Positions 33,866 to 43,166 of a DNA stretch of 64,000 nucleotides are shown one piece after another. Source of the DNA: Arhodomonas sp051195215. GTDB lineage: Bacteria > Pseudomonadota > Gammaproteobacteria > Nitrococcales > Nitrococcaceae. The stretch spans positions 1 through 64,000 of the forward strand of contig NZ_JBNAZM010000020.1 of assembly GCF_051195215.1 (NCBI RefSeq), in the 5' to 3' direction. The notes below the pieces were generated by a model. The model searched no databases and was not told the origin of the DNA. It was given only the letters and a program-made list of their open reading frames with translations. Within the stretch, counting starts at the first letter, position 1. The number at the start of each line of letters is the position of its first letter. Made by a program: the position numbers and the translations under genes.

Positions 33866-35893
33866 CTATTGTGCGCGGAAGCGGCCGACCAGTTCGCGCA
33901 GCCGTTCGCTCATGGCGGCGAGTTCGCTGCCGGCGCGCTCGAGCTGTTCCATGCTCTCCACCGTCTGCTCGACCACGGCGTTCACCTGGCTGACGTTCTG
34001 ATTGATGCTCTCGCTGGTGGCGGTCTGTTCCTCCGCCGCACCGGCGATCTGGGTGTTCATCTCGGTGATGCGGTTGACCCCTTCGCTGATGCGCCCGAGA
34101 GCATCGCCAGCCTCGGCGGCCTGGTCCACTGTTTTCCGGGCGCGGGTGCGGCTGCTGTCCATGGCGCTGGCGGCCGCCTCCGCGCCGGCCTGCACCCGCT
34201 CGATGATGCTCTGGATCTCGCCGGTGGACTCCTGGGTGCGCTGGGCCAGGGTGCGGACCTCGTCGGCCACCACCGCGAAGCCCCGCCCCTGCTCGCCGGC
34301 CCGGGCGGCCTCGATGGCGGCGTTGAGCGCGAGCAGGTTGGTCTGCTCGGCGACGTCACGAATGACGTCCAGCACCGTGGTGATATTGCCGGCCTCCTGG
34401 CGCAGATCCATGACGGTCTGTGCAGCGGATTCCACCTCCTGTGCCAGGCCGTCTATGGCATCAACCGTGCGCTGAACCACTTCCCGGCCCTGGCCGCTGT
34501 CGTTGGAGACACCCTCCGCGCCCTCGGCCGCCTCCGAGGTATTGCGGGCAATCTCCTGCCCCGTGGTGGCCATCTGGTTCATGGCGGTGGCGACCTGGTC
34601 CACTTCCTCGCGCTGGCGCCGCACGCCTTCATCGGTGGAGCGGGTCACGGCGGTGAGCTCCTCGGAGGCGCCGGCGAGGCTCTCGGTTTCCTGACTGATG
34701 CCGCGAACGACCCCTTGCAGCGCCTCGAGGAAGCGGTTCACGGCGGTAATGAAGTCCCCCACTTCGTCGTGCTGCCCGGCGGTAAGGCGCCGGGAGAGGT
34801 CTGCCTGCCCGGATTCCATGTCGTCGAGCAGCGCGGTGATCTCGCGGCGGCCACGCTGGACCGGGCGTACCACCCCCCGGGTGATGACGAAGGCGAGGAT
34901 CAGCCCGCCGACCGTGGCCACGCCGACCAGTGCCGCGGTCAGGGTCATCGCCGAGCTGGTGCGCGCGCCGGCCTCGCCGGCCACCTCGGAGAGCGCGCTG
35001 AAGCTGCTGTCCTGCAGCGCTTGGGCGGTCTCGACCATTTTCCCGCCGAGCGGATCCATGACGTCGGTCTTCGTTCGCGCGATGGTGCTGAGCTGGGCGG
35101 CGAGCTCGTCGGTGATGCGCTGGTAGCGGCGGGTGGCATCGGCGGCGGCCGCGCGAAGCTCTGCCTGGCGGTCGCCGAGGATGTAGGCGTTGAGCTGCTT
35201 GAGACCGCGCTGGGCGTCCATGGCGAGCTTGCGGCTTTCCTCGAGCAGGGCCTCGTCGCGGTCGCTGAGATAGCGGCGCGCGGTGGTGCGCAGCTCGTTG
35301 ACGATGCCCAGTGTGCGCTGTGCCTGGTAGGCGAGCAGGTAGTCGTTCTGCCCGGTGCCCATGGCCGCGAGATCGTCGAGGGGGGCGGAGGCGGCTTCAC
35401 CGGCCTTGCTGAGGCGGTCGGCCACTTCCGCGAGCGTGGAAGTTGCCGGCCGGATCTTCTCGCTGAACGCGGTCTCGTATTGCTGGTGCTGCGTCGCCAG
35501 CGTGTCCAGCAACTCGAGGCGTTGGGCGTCATCGATGCGCGAGCGAGCCCGCTCGAGCTCCGCGCGGAATTGCTCGCCGTTGGCGAGGAAGGCCTCCGCA
35601 TTATCCCGTGCGCGGGTGTCGATGTACGCATTGAGCGCGAGGCGCTGGCTGTAAAGGTCGCTCAGGATCGCCGTAGCCGTCGCCGTGTCGGGGGCGAGAT
35701 CGCCGGTGACCACCCCCATGTGCCGGTCGACGGCGCGGAAGCCCGCGATCGCGACCGCGCCGACGACCACGAACAGCACCAGGATCACCACCGGTGCGGC
35801 CATTACCTTGGCGGTCAGCCCCAGGCGCCACGCGCCGCGTCCACCCGCCGCCTTGCCTCTCGTCCTCGTCAATCGCGATTGGCTCATTGTCAT
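33866..35893 (-). CDS. Methyl-accepting chemotaxis protein
   Basis: A 675-residue transmembrane chemoreceptor. TM1 is at about residues 28-52 (VMAAPVVILVLFVVVGAVAI). A long helical periplasmic domain (about 55-310) resembles the HBM helical bimodular type rather than PAS/Cache. TM2 is followed by HAMP (about 335-390) and the MCP signalling domain with its hairpin tip EQTNLLALNAAIEAARAGEQ. The ligand is unknown. No other che genes are in the window, so it is an orphan receptor feeding a distant pathway. A methylation-type terminal pentapeptide is absent. Confidence 0.93.
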   Translation of the reverse strand: MTMSQSRLTRTRGKAAGGRGAWRLGLTAKVMAAPVVILVLFVVVGAVAIAGFRAVDRHMGVVTGDLAPDTATATAILSDLYSQRLALNAYIDTRARDNAEAFLANGEQFRAELERARSRIDDAQRLELLDTLATQHQQYETAFSEKIRPATSTLAEVADRLSKAGEAASAPLDDLAAMGTGQNDYLLAYQAQRTLGIVNELRTTARRYLSDRDEALLEESRKLAMDAQRGLKQLNAYILGDRQAELRAAAADATRRYQRITDELAAQLSTIARTKTDVMDPLGGKMVETAQALQDSSFSALSEVAGEAGARTSSAMTLTAALVGVATVGGLILAFVITRGVVRPVQRGRREITALLDDMESGQADLSRRLTAGQHDEVGDFITAVNRFLEALQGVVRGISQETESLAGASEELTAVTRSTDEGVRRQREEVDQVATAMNQMATTGQEIARNTSEAAEGAEGVSNDSGQGREVVQRTVDAIDGLAQEVESAAQTVMDLRQEAGNITTVLDVIRDVAEQTNLLALNAAIEAARAGEQGRGFAVVADEVRTLAQRTQESTGEIQSIIERVQAGAEAAASAMDSSRTRARKTVDQAAEAGDALGRISEGVNRITEMNTQIAGAAEEQTATSESINQNVSQVNAVVEQTVESMEQLERAGSELAAMSERLRELVGRFRAQ

Positions 35894-36006
35894 CGTTCTC
35901 GCTGCCGGGAATCGTGGAGTTCCACTTCCTTCTATCGGCGGCGGGGCGATGAACTTGATCCGCCCGTGTCAGGACACACCAGGTGCCGGTCGTCTCCCGG
36001 TCGTGC

Positions 36007-36750
36007 CTACGTATGTATTTGTCGTTCACGCCGCCGCGCGCGCAGACGCAGGTTCATCATCTCCACGGCCGCGGAGAAGGCCATCGCGAAGTAGATGTAG
36101 CCCTTGGGAATGTGCAGCCCCGCACCGTCGGCGACCAGTGCGACGCCGATGAGCATCAGGAACGACAACGCGAGCATCTTGATGGTCGGGTGAGCCGCGA
36201 TAACGCGGTTGATCGCCCCCACGAGCAGCAGCATCACACCCACGGCGAGGATGATCGCCACCACCATGACTTCGATGTCGTCGGCCATGCCCACAGCGGT
36301 GATGACGGAGTCCAGGGAGAAGACCACGTCCAGCAACCCGATCTGGACGATGACACTGACGAAGCTCGCGCCCGCCGCGTCGCTTGCGGCATGGCCGTCA
36401 CCTTCGCCTTCGAGCTTGGCGTGAATCTCCGTGGTCGCCTTGTAGATGAGGAACAGCCCACCCGCGCCGAGGACGAGATCGCGGCCCGAGACCCCGTGAC
36501 CGAAAACCTCGAACAGGGCACGGGTCAGCCCCATCAGCCAGGCGATGGAGAACAGCAGCAGCAGCCGGGTGACCAGCGCCGCCATCAGCCCGAGCTGTCG
36601 GGCGCGCGGGCGCTGGTGCTCGGGTAGGCGGTCGGCGAGGATGGAGATGAACACGATGTTGTCGATGCCGAGCACGATCTCCATCACAGTGAGCGTTACC
36701 AGCGCCGCCCACGCGGCCGGGTCGCTCATCCAGTCGATCCATTCCAGCAC
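36007..36750 (-). CDS. TerC family integral membrane protein
   Basis: A 247-residue protein with seven hydrophobic helices and the TerC acidic motifs LGIDNIVFISIL (about 28-39) and VFSLDSVITAVGMADD (about 142-157). TerC proteins are linked to tellurite resistance and, for Alx and YkoY, to manganese export that metallates secreted proteins. The GTG start has AGGGAGACC upstream; longer in-frame extension is non-conserved. A yybP-ykoY manganese riboswitch was looked for upstream and not found. Confidence 0.9.
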   Translation of the reverse strand: MLEWIDWMSDPAAWAALVTLTVMEIVLGIDNIVFISILADRLPEHQRPRARQLGLMAALVTRLLLLFSIAWLMGLTRALFEVFGHGVSGRDLVLGAGGLFLIYKATTEIHAKLEGEGDGHAASDAAGASFVSVIVQIGLLDVVFSLDSVITAVGMADDIEVMVVAIILAVGVMLLLVGAINRVIAAHPTIKMLALSFLMLIGVALVADGAGLHIPKGYIYFAMAFSAAVEMMNLRLRARRRERQIHT

Positions 36751-37126
36751 GATGGTCTCCCTGCATGTTGGTGCCCGTCGGGGAGGATACGGGCCGTCCG
36801 CAGGGGGCGCCAGCACGGCGGCGCTCGAGGAACCGCTGGACGATTCGTGCCAGCCTCCGGCCGATCGGCGCATCGGTATGACCAGCCGAGTCCGGTGCCG
36901 AGAGCCTCCGTGGGCACGTCTGGCGGGGGGCGGGGCCAGGCAGGTATTCCCGTAACGGATCACGGCCATGCGCTGCGAGCGCCGTCTCGCCGGAGCCTGG
37001 CGACGACGCGGGCATCGTTCAGCGCTATCTTTACAGCCGCGTTCGCTGTGGCACGCTGGCCGCCTTCCGAGACGCACGCGCCGGCAGGCGCGCGCCCAAT
37101 TCAACTCATGCGCCACGGAGCGAGGC
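36751..37126. other. 376-bp divergent intergenic region without a gene
   Basis: The region separates the divergent terC-like and ABC-class ATPase genes and should carry promoters for both. No convincing coding sequence, structured RNA or clear promoter was recognised. The in-frame extension of the ATPase frame into this region (from 36968) is Arg-rich and looks non-coding. The AT-rich patch near 37090-37110 (CCAATTCAACTCATG) is the most promoter-like portion. Confidence 0.5.
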
Positions 37127-38791
37127 ATGCAGGAGCTGCAGAGCACGCTCGCCCGGATCGATGGCAAGGGTTACAAGGCCTATCGCGACATCACCGGGCG
37201 TTATCGGTTCGACGACTTCGAGCTGCGGGTCGATCACGTCCAGGGCGACCCCTATGCGGCGCCGTCACGTCTGCGGGTGATCATGCCCTGGGACGAGGCG
37301 GCGCTGCCCGACGACGTCCGCAATGGGGTGCGCGCACGGGCGGCGCGCGATTTTCTCGCGCGCTGTTTCCGTCGCGCCGTGCGTGACGAGCCGGCCATCG
37401 CCATCGATGCCGGTGCGCAGACGGTGCTTGACCGCACCGCAGCCCTGTTCACGCCACAGGGGGTGGAGCTGCGCTTCACCGTCAATCTGCCGGCGCGTGG
37501 CCGTAGCATCCTCGGCCGCCAGGCGCGGGAGCTTTTGTGCCGGATCCTGCCACGGGCCGTACGTGCCGCGCTGCGACCGGAGCACCGCGATACCGCGGCG
37601 CTGGCGCATCACTGCGACGTTGTCGAGGACCAGTTCGCCCTGCGCGAGCAGCTCGCCGGGCAGGGGCTGGTGGCCTTCGTCGCCGACGGTGCGGTCCTGC
37701 CCCGGCGCTCCGGGGTGGACGACCGCCCGCTCGCGGATGCTGTGGCGTTCGCGTCGGCGCCGAGTCTGCGGGCTACGCTGATGGCCCCCAATGCGGGGGA
37801 AGTCAGCGGTCTCGGGGTGCCGCGGGGCATCACCCTCATCGTCGGCGGCGGCTTCCATGGCAAGTCCACGCTGCTGCGCGCCCTGGAGCTCGGCGTCTAC
37901 GATCATGTCCCCGGTGACGGGCGGGAACGGGTCGTCACCGACGCGGAGGCGGTGAAGATCCGCGCCGAAGATGGCCGTGCGGTGCACGCCGTGGATCTCT
38001 CGCCGTTCATCAACCATCTGCCCTACGGCAAGTCCACGACGGCGTTCGACACGGAGCTCGCCTCGGGCTCTACCAGCCAGGCGGCGGCGCTGCAGGAGGC
38101 ACTGGAGCTCGGTGCCGGCACGTTGCTGGTGGACGAGGATACCTCGGCGACCAATTTCATGATCCGCGATCAGCGCATGCAGGCGTTGGTGGCCAAGCGC
38201 GACGAGCCGATCACGCCGTTCGTCGACCGCATCCGTGAGCTGCGGGATACCCTGGCGGTGTCGACAGTGCTGGTAATGGGCGGGTCGGGGGATTATTTCG
38301 CCCACGCGGACACGGTCATCCAGATGCACGACTACCTGCCGCGGGACGTGACCGCCGAGGCGCGCCGTATCGCCGCCGAGCATGCGGCCGGACGTCGCGA
38401 GGAGGCGGAGAGCGCGCTCGCGGCACCGCGTCCGCGTTCGTTGCGTCCGCGCTCGGTGGACCCCACTGCCGGTCGGGGCAAGCCGCGGATCAAGGCCCGT
38501 GGCGAGGACACCCTCGTATTCGGGCGTGACGACGTGGATCTGCGCGCCGTCGAGCAGATCGTGGATGCCAGCCAGGTGCGTGCCATCGGCTTGCTGCTCC
38601 CGCTGCTCGCCGCCCACGGTGGTGAATGGGTAACCGATCCGGGGGCGCAGGTGCGGGAGCTGCTCGCCCAGCCCTGGGAGCGGTTGACCGGGCGCCCCTC
38701 CGGCGATCTGGCGCGGCCGCGCCCCGCGGAGGTCATGGCGGCGCTCAATCGACTGCGAAGCGCCGTGTTTCGCGCCGGCGGCGCGGGCTGA
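37127..38791 (+). CDS. ABC-class ATPase domain-containing protein (predicted ATPase, function unknown)
   Basis: A 554-residue cytosolic protein of the ABC_ATPase family, predicted ATPases that are not parts of transporters. It has an N-terminal domain (about 1-215) starting with LQSTLARIDGKGYKAYRDI, a Walker A GGGFHGKST at residues 240-248, a signature-like segment SGSTSQAAALQEALELG, a Walker B TLLVDEDTSATNFM and the conserved LVMGGSGDYFAHADTVIQM. A C-terminal domain ends the protein. The ATG is preceded by GGAGCGAGG. The biological role of this family is not known. It is convergent with another unusual ATPase gene at 38802. Confidence 0.88.
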   Translation: MQELQSTLARIDGKGYKAYRDITGRYRFDDFELRVDHVQGDPYAAPSRLRVIMPWDEAALPDDVRNGVRARAARDFLARCFRRAVRDEPAIAIDAGAQTVLDRTAALFTPQGVELRFTVNLPARGRSILGRQARELLCRILPRAVRAALRPEHRDTAALAHHCDVVEDQFALREQLAGQGLVAFVADGAVLPRRSGVDDRPLADAVAFASAPSLRATLMAPNAGEVSGLGVPRGITLIVGGGFHGKSTLLRALELGVYDHVPGDGRERVVTDAEAVKIRAEDGRAVHAVDLSPFINHLPYGKSTTAFDTELASGSTSQAAALQEALELGAGTLLVDEDTSATNFMIRDQRMQALVAKRDEPITPFVDRIRELRDTLAVSTVLVMGGSGDYFAHADTVIQMHDYLPRDVTAEARRIAAEHAAGRREEAESALAAPRPRSLRPRSVDPTAGRGKPRIKARGEDTLVFGRDDVDLRAVEQIVDASQVRAIGLLLPLLAAHGGEWVTDPGAQVRELLAQPWERLTGRPSGDLARPRPAEVMAALNRLRSAVFRAGGAG

Positions 38792-38801
38792 GCGGTGCGG
38801 C

Positions 38802-40364
38802 TCAGCCCGGCGCGGGGGAGTCGGTGCCGGGCTGAATCACCAGGTGCTTGTCCGGCTCACAGCCGGTGCTCTGCGCGAGCAGGCGGTGGCGCATGGCGAT
38901 GCGGTGCTGGAGCTTGCGCAATGGCGCCGAACGCGGCGTGAGCTCCACCGCGATGCCTTCGTCGATCACGCGCTGTGCGGCGGCTTCCGCTTCCCGGGCG
39001 GCGGCGTCCACCGTGGCGTCATTGAGGCCCGGCACGACGTTGAAGACGTCGCGCAGCAATCGCCGTATCTGCGCCGTGCTATTGCGCTTGATCGCGTAAA
39101 CCGGGGCCCCGGTCTCGGCGATCAGTTCCTGCAGGCGCCGGTCCTGGCTGCGGGCGCGCAGAGCGAGCACCAGGTCCGCCCGTTCGGCTTGCTCCACGGT
39201 GCGGGCGTTGAGGCGCAGATCCCTCAGCACGCGCTCGGTGGAATCGCGGCTCAACGCGTAGCAATAGATGCGCACCATGCGCTCGCTGCCGCTCTGCGGA
39301 GTCGGTTTCGTCGGCGCTGGCACCCGTTGCGGTTCCGGTTCCGGTACCGGGGGCGCCGGCGGTGCCGGAATGGCGGGCTCGCCGCCGGACTCGCCGGTCG
39401 TGCCGCGCGGTTCGCCCCGTGGGGCGATGCCCCGGAGCAGCGCGTCCACGGCGCGCGCGGTATCGCGGTGGACGATGAGGCGTTCGCGGTCGACGATCTC
39501 CACCACGGCACCGAACGTCGGCGGGCCGGCGCGTTCGCTGACGGTCTTCTGGGTGCCGCGTGCACGGGCGCCTTCGTCGCTGAGGGTGACCGTGCGTACG
39601 CCGCCGACCAGGTCGGCGAGCGTGGGGTTGCGCGTGAGGTTCTCCAGCGTCGTGCCATGCGCGGTGCCGATGAGCTGTACGCCGCGTTCGGCGATGGTGC
39701 GCGCTGCGGCCGCCTCGGCGGCCGTGCCGATCTCGTCGACCACGATCACCTCGGGCATGTGGTTTTCCACCGCCTCGATCATCACGGCGTGCTGGGCATC
39801 CGGATGGGGAACCTGCATGCGGCGCGCGGAACCGATCGCCGGGTGTGGAATGTCGCCGTCGCCGGCGATCTCGTTGGAGGTATCCACGATGACGACGCGT
39901 CGGGCGAAGTCGTCGGCGAGCACCCGTGCCATCTCGCGCAGGCGGGTGGTCTTGCCCACCCCCGGCGGCCCGAGCAGCAGGATGCTGTAGGCATCGGCGG
40001 CGAGGTCGTGCAGGGGGGCGATGGTGCCATAGACGGCGCGGCCGACGCGCAGGGTCAGCCCGACGGTCTCACCGGTGCGGTTGCGGATGGCGGCGATACG
40101 GTGGAGCGTGCCCTCGATGCCGGCGCGGTTGTCCGCGGTGAAACGGCCGACGGCCTCGCACACTCGGGCGAGTGTCTCGCGCGTCACCGGTGCATCGTCG
40201 AGGGCATGCGGCCCGCCGGTGAGGCGTGCCTGCGGCGGGCGGCCGAGGTCGAGCACCACCTCGAGCAGATCCGTGGAGGGTAAGCGGCGCAGGCGTTCCC
40301 GCAGTGGCCGGGGAAGGACGCCGAGCAGCCGTTCGAGGTCATCGGTTCGGGTTTCGATGCTCAC
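38802..40364 (-). CDS. AAA ATPase with R3H nucleic-acid-binding domain (Ycf45/SpoIIIAA-like)
   Basis: A 520-residue protein. The central RecA/AAA domain has Walker A LLGPPGVGKTT (132-140), Walker B VIVVDEIG and a conserved AHGTTLENLTRNP, matching the SpoIIIAA/Ycf45-type ATPases. A Pro/Glu-rich linker (about 315-365) leads to a region with DUF-like VRIYCYALSRDSTERVLRDL and then an R3H domain near the end (LRKLQHRIAMRHRLLAQS; R-x3-H). R3H domains bind single-stranded nucleic acids. Relatives are widespread in cyanobacteria and plastids, and are rarer in Gammaproteobacteria. Role unknown. Confidence 0.88.
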   Translation of the reverse strand: MSIETRTDDLERLLGVLPRPLRERLRRLPSTDLLEVVLDLGRPPQARLTGGPHALDDAPVTRETLARVCEAVGRFTADNRAGIEGTLHRIAAIRNRTGETVGLTLRVGRAVYGTIAPLHDLAADAYSILLLGPPGVGKTTRLREMARVLADDFARRVVIVDTSNEIAGDGDIPHPAIGSARRMQVPHPDAQHAVMIEAVENHMPEVIVVDEIGTAAEAAAARTIAERGVQLIGTAHGTTLENLTRNPTLADLVGGVRTVTLSDEGARARGTQKTVSERAGPPTFGAVVEIVDRERLIVHRDTARAVDALLRGIAPRGEPRGTTGESGGEPAIPAPPAPPVPEPEPQRVPAPTKPTPQSGSERMVRIYCYALSRDSTERVLRDLRLNARTVEQAERADLVLALRARSQDRRLQELIAETGAPVYAIKRNSTAQIRRLLRDVFNVVPGLNDATVDAAAREAEAAAQRVIDEGIAVELTPRSAPLRKLQHRIAMRHRLLAQSTGCEPDKHLVIQPGTDSPAPG

Positions 40365-40432
40365 GCGGGACGACCTCCTGCTGTGTCCTTACCTCCATGT
40401 ATCCCCGCCACCCGTTAAACTGTCAATCATCC

Positions 40433-40687
40433 GTGCCGACGGGTGACAATTGGGCTCGCCCGACCACTTCGAGGCGCGACGACATCGCCGGTGTGCCCGA
40501 CGCGTTGCTGGACGCGATGGGGCGGCTGGAGCTCGTCATGGAGCTCACGATCCACCCGGGGCGCCGCCTTGCCCGCGTGCGCGCCGTTGAAGTGCTCGAC
40601 GGGCTGCTGCATCGCGGCTGCTTCGTGCAGTTGCCGCCCGACGACGACGTCATGCCGTTCGGCGGGGCGAACCGGACGAAGCATTAA
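40433..40687 (+). CDS. Possible small protein of unknown function
   Basis: An open frame of 84 codons from a GTG. The C-terminal 60 residues look protein-like, with alternating helix and strand (ALLDAMGRLELVMELTIHPG, VRAVEVLDGLLHRGCFVQLP). No family was recognised and no good ribosome site precedes the GTG; later starts at 40493 or 40517 are possible. It is on the same strand and 122 bases ahead of the PilZ gene, and divergent from the R3H ATPase gene. Confidence 0.35.
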   Translation: MPTGDNWARPTTSRRDDIAGVPDALLDAMGRLELVMELTIHPGRRLARVRAVEVLDGLLHRGCFVQLPPDDDVMPFGGANRTKH

Positions 40688-40809
40688 TAGCGCGGCTGTC
40701 GACGGCTATGCTCAATTGCATGAGTCAGTGTTCTGTGTAGGCGATACGGCGTGCCCTCGGCTCAGGGCACTGGAACGGTCCGAGCGCGTGTCTGCTGGGC
40801 GGAGGGGGC

Positions 40810-41094
40810 ATGGCCAACGAGCTTAGAACGAACCGACGTCACGTCGCCCGGTTTCCCGCGGATCTGCTGGTGCGCGTGTACCTCTATGGCCGTGCCGTCG
40901 GCAGCTATCGTACCCGCGACGTCAGTCGTGCGGGGGTCGGCCTGCATGCCGGGCGGGTCATGCTCTGGCGCGGCATGCCGGTGGAGGTTCAGCTCTACTC
41001 CGCCGTGGGCACGCGCGCGGTACCAAGGCGCATCGCCGCGGTCGTGTGCTATTGCCGCGGTAACGGTATGGGGCTGCGTTTCCGTCGCCGTTGA
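40810..41094 (+). CDS. PilZ domain protein
   Basis: A 94-residue single-domain PilZ protein. Both cyclic di-GMP contact motifs are present: the arginine motif RRHVAR (residues 9-14) and D-x-S-x-x-G as DVSRAG (38-43). It most probably binds cyclic di-GMP and acts as a small adaptor; its partner is unknown. It is preceded by CGGAGGGGGC as a ribosome site and, further upstream, by a GTGCCCT/AGGGCAC hairpin at 40751-40770. Confidence 0.88.
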   Translation: MANELRTNRRHVARFPADLLVRVYLYGRAVGSYRTRDVSRAGVGLHAGRVMLWRGMPVEVQLYSAVGTRAVPRRIAAVVCYCRGNGMGLRFRRR

Positions 41095-41176
41095 TGGCAC
41101 GGAACCGGCCCGCCCCGGGGGGGCTGGCTCGGTAGCCGTGTCGCCCCTGCCGGCGGCGTGCGCGCGGCCGACGCGG

Positions 41177-41761
41177 TTACCCGCGCCCGGCGAGGAAATC
41201 CACCAGACGCCGGTCGAAGAGCTGGCGAAGGGCGTCCTGGACCGCCCGGGCGATGTCCGCCGCGTTGCGCTCCGGTCCCGGGCGCGTGACCACCCGCGCG
41301 CTCCGCGAGGTCGAGGCCTGACCGTTGAAACGCTCCCCGCCGCGCCAGGCACGCGCCTGCAATGTCATCCGAGTGTCCACCCGCCGCGGCACGTCGGCGG
41401 TTACCGTGTGTCGCAGCTCGGTGATCTCTATGAGCAGGCGCGGTGTCGCCGTGTCCGACCAAAGCTGGGGTGGAAACCCGGCCTGTGAGAGCGTCTCTCC
41501 GGCGGCCAGCTCCACGACGTAGGCGAGGTCCTGGCTCGTGGTGATCGTCGCGTCCTCGTCTTCCCGGTTCTGCAGCACGCCCAGGGCTTTGTCTTCGCGC
41601 CGGTCCACGACTTCCAGCGCCACCGGCGGCCCGCCACTGACGCTCGCGTTCGGTTCCGGCGGTTCCACGCTCAGGCGCAGTGTCTGCGGGTTCTGGGCGC
41701 AGCCGGCGAGCACCACTATGGTGGTGATGAGGGTGAGCAGGCGAGCGGTGGAGAGGGGCAT
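41177..41761 (-). CDS. YajG family lipoprotein
   Basis: A 194-residue outer-membrane-type lipoprotein. The signal peptide ends in VVLAGC with the lipidated Cys21. The mature part has the YajG pattern: SVEPPEPNAS, VALEVVDRREDKALGVLQNR, VEDALRQLFDRRLVDF-like VQDALRQLFDRRLVDFLAG at the end. Function is unknown; E. coli yajG lies next to ampG. The start at 41761 was chosen because it begins the signal peptide; an extra 11 residues upstream lack signal character. Confidence 0.82.
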   Translation of the reverse strand: MPLSTARLLTLITTIVVLAGCAQNPQTLRLSVEPPEPNASVSGGPPVALEVVDRREDKALGVLQNREDEDATITTSQDLAYVVELAAGETLSQAGFPPQLWSDTATPRLLIEITELRHTVTADVPRRVDTRMTLQARAWRGGERFNGQASTSRSARVVTRPGPERNAADIARAVQDALRQLFDRRLVDFLAGRG

Positions 41762-41892
41762 GTCTGAGGCCTCCTTTCTATGAGCTTGACTCATCCTGGT
41801 GATTGAACGAATTCATTGTGTTCAGGATTTAACTTGACGACCCACAGCTAGGGCCCGAGACTCTGCGAACTCTGGCGCTGCGAGCGCCTGTT

Positions 41893-42846
41893 GTGTCGCA
41901 GCATACAAGGGTGATACGAGTGACGCAGCCAGCGAGTACAGCTAACCAGCCTGCAGGCCTGCACCTCGAAGTGGTGCCGCCGCTTACCCGGCAGGGCGAG
42001 GCAGGGGTCGATGCGGCTCTCGCCAAGGTGGCGGCCCTACATGAGTCAGTGGGCCTGGACGGGATCAATATTCCCGAAATCCGTGAAGAGAGTTCCAAGA
42101 GTGACAAGGGCGAGCGGCGCATGCCGTTCGAGCCCCGCATGGAGCCGCGCGAGCTCGCGCGGCGCATCCGCGATACCTTCGGCATCGAGTGTATGATAAA
42201 CCGCGTCGTGGTCCACCTGGAGCGCGACCGCCAGGCCGACTGGTTTCGCGAGACATGGGAGGAATACGGCGTCCGGCGTTTCGTGCTGGTGGGCGGTGAG
42301 AAGAGCGGGGTGGACTACCCCGGCCCGTCGGTGCCGGAAGCCAACGAGCTCATCCGGGAGGTGATATCCGACCGCCATCTGCGGGTGGGCAACATCTGCA
42401 TCCCCACGCGCTCGGGGGAGGCCGATCGCATGCGCCGCAAGATGCGCACCGGCACGGATTTCTTCACCACGCAGATCGTCTACCATCCGGAGCAGTTCAC
42501 CGATCTCGTCGACGCGCTGGTCGACGGCGGTCTGCCGTCGCCGCCGCCGGAGGTGCTGGTGACGCTCTGCCCGGTGAAGAACGAACGCAACATCCGGTTC
42601 CTGCACTGGCTGGGGGTGGACCTGGCGCCGGAACTCGAGGCCTGGCTCACCGAGAAGCCGGACGAGGTCACCGAGCGGTCGCTCACGCAGATCGAGCGCG
42701 CATGGGCGACGATTTCCGCGCATCGCGCGCGCCGGGCGCCAAGCATGCCGGTCGGCGTGAGCCTTGCGCCCATCGGAAAGATTCCTCACGAGACCACCGT
42801 GCGTCTCGCGCGCAACCTCTCCGTGGAGCTTTCCCGCACCGCTTGA
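41893..42846 (+). CDS. Methylenetetrahydrofolate reductase-like protein
   Basis: A protein of about 310 residues with the TIM-barrel fold of MetF-type reductases: LEVVPPLTRQGEAGVDAALA near the start, GLDGINIPEI, INRVVVHLERD, VRRFVLVGGEKSGVDYPGPS, and TDFFTTQIVYHPEQF where MetF has its FAD/folate region. It is divergent from true MetF in the first strand, where ELVPP replaces EFFPP-like sequence, so the substrate may differ. The GTG at 41893 gives the longest frame; GTGs at 41911 and 41920 are plausible starts, the last with AAGG at good spacing. Confidence 0.78.
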   Translation: MSQHTRVIRVTQPASTANQPAGLHLEVVPPLTRQGEAGVDAALAKVAALHESVGLDGINIPEIREESSKSDKGERRMPFEPRMEPRELARRIRDTFGIECMINRVVVHLERDRQADWFRETWEEYGVRRFVLVGGEKSGVDYPGPSVPEANELIREVISDRHLRVGNICIPTRSGEADRMRRKMRTGTDFFTTQIVYHPEQFTDLVDALVDGGLPSPPPEVLVTLCPVKNERNIRFLHWLGVDLAPELEAWLTEKPDEVTERSLTQIERAWATISAHRARRAPSMPVGVSLAPIGKIPHETTVRLARNLSVELSRTA

Positions 42847-42904
42847 GGTTGCATGGCTCGCGAGGTGGCCGGCATCGGCTGCCGGCCACCTCGCAGCGCG
42901 CTCG

Positions 42905-43120
42905 TCAGCGCTGGCTACGCAGGTAGTCCTGCGTTGTGAGCAGGAACAGACGCCGAAACAGCTCCTCGATCGCCGCTTCGCGTTCCAGTTCCCTGGCCTC
43001 CCCCTCATCCGCGGCCGCCCGTGGATATTCCCAGATTAGCCGTACAGCCCCCGAGTTGGCATCGCTGACTTCCAGGCAGGGGTTGGCGCCATTGAGTCGG
43101 GCGTCGATCTGGTAGCTCAT
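42905..43120 (-). CDS. Small protein of unknown function
   Basis: A 71-residue acidic protein, MSYQIDARLNGANPCLEVSD followed by strand-rich sequence ending in IWEYP and then a helical EAREL-EREAAIEELFRRLFL-LTTQDYLRSQR tail. No family is recognised. A ribosome site GAGACAGGGATGAG lies immediately ahead, and a Fur-like box at 43167-43187 lies upstream. The clean end, size and regulatory region support a real gene. Confidence 0.6.
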   Translation of the reverse strand: MSYQIDARLNGANPCLEVSDANSGAVRLIWEYPRAAADEGEARELEREAAIEELFRRLFLLTTQDYLRSQR

Positions 43121-43166
43121 CCCTGTCTCCTCTCATTGCCGGGCATCTGAATCGTCTGCAATAAAC

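Noticed and set aside
36751..36990. yybP-ykoY manganese riboswitch ahead of the TerC gene
   Set aside because: The conserved GGGGAGUA core and paired stems were not found on the minus strand.
42887..42904. Terminator after the MTHFR-like gene (GGCCGGC-GCCGGCC pairing around 42867-42890)
   Set aside because: A short GC hairpin exists but no T-run follows, and it cannot be told from chance pairing at this GC content.
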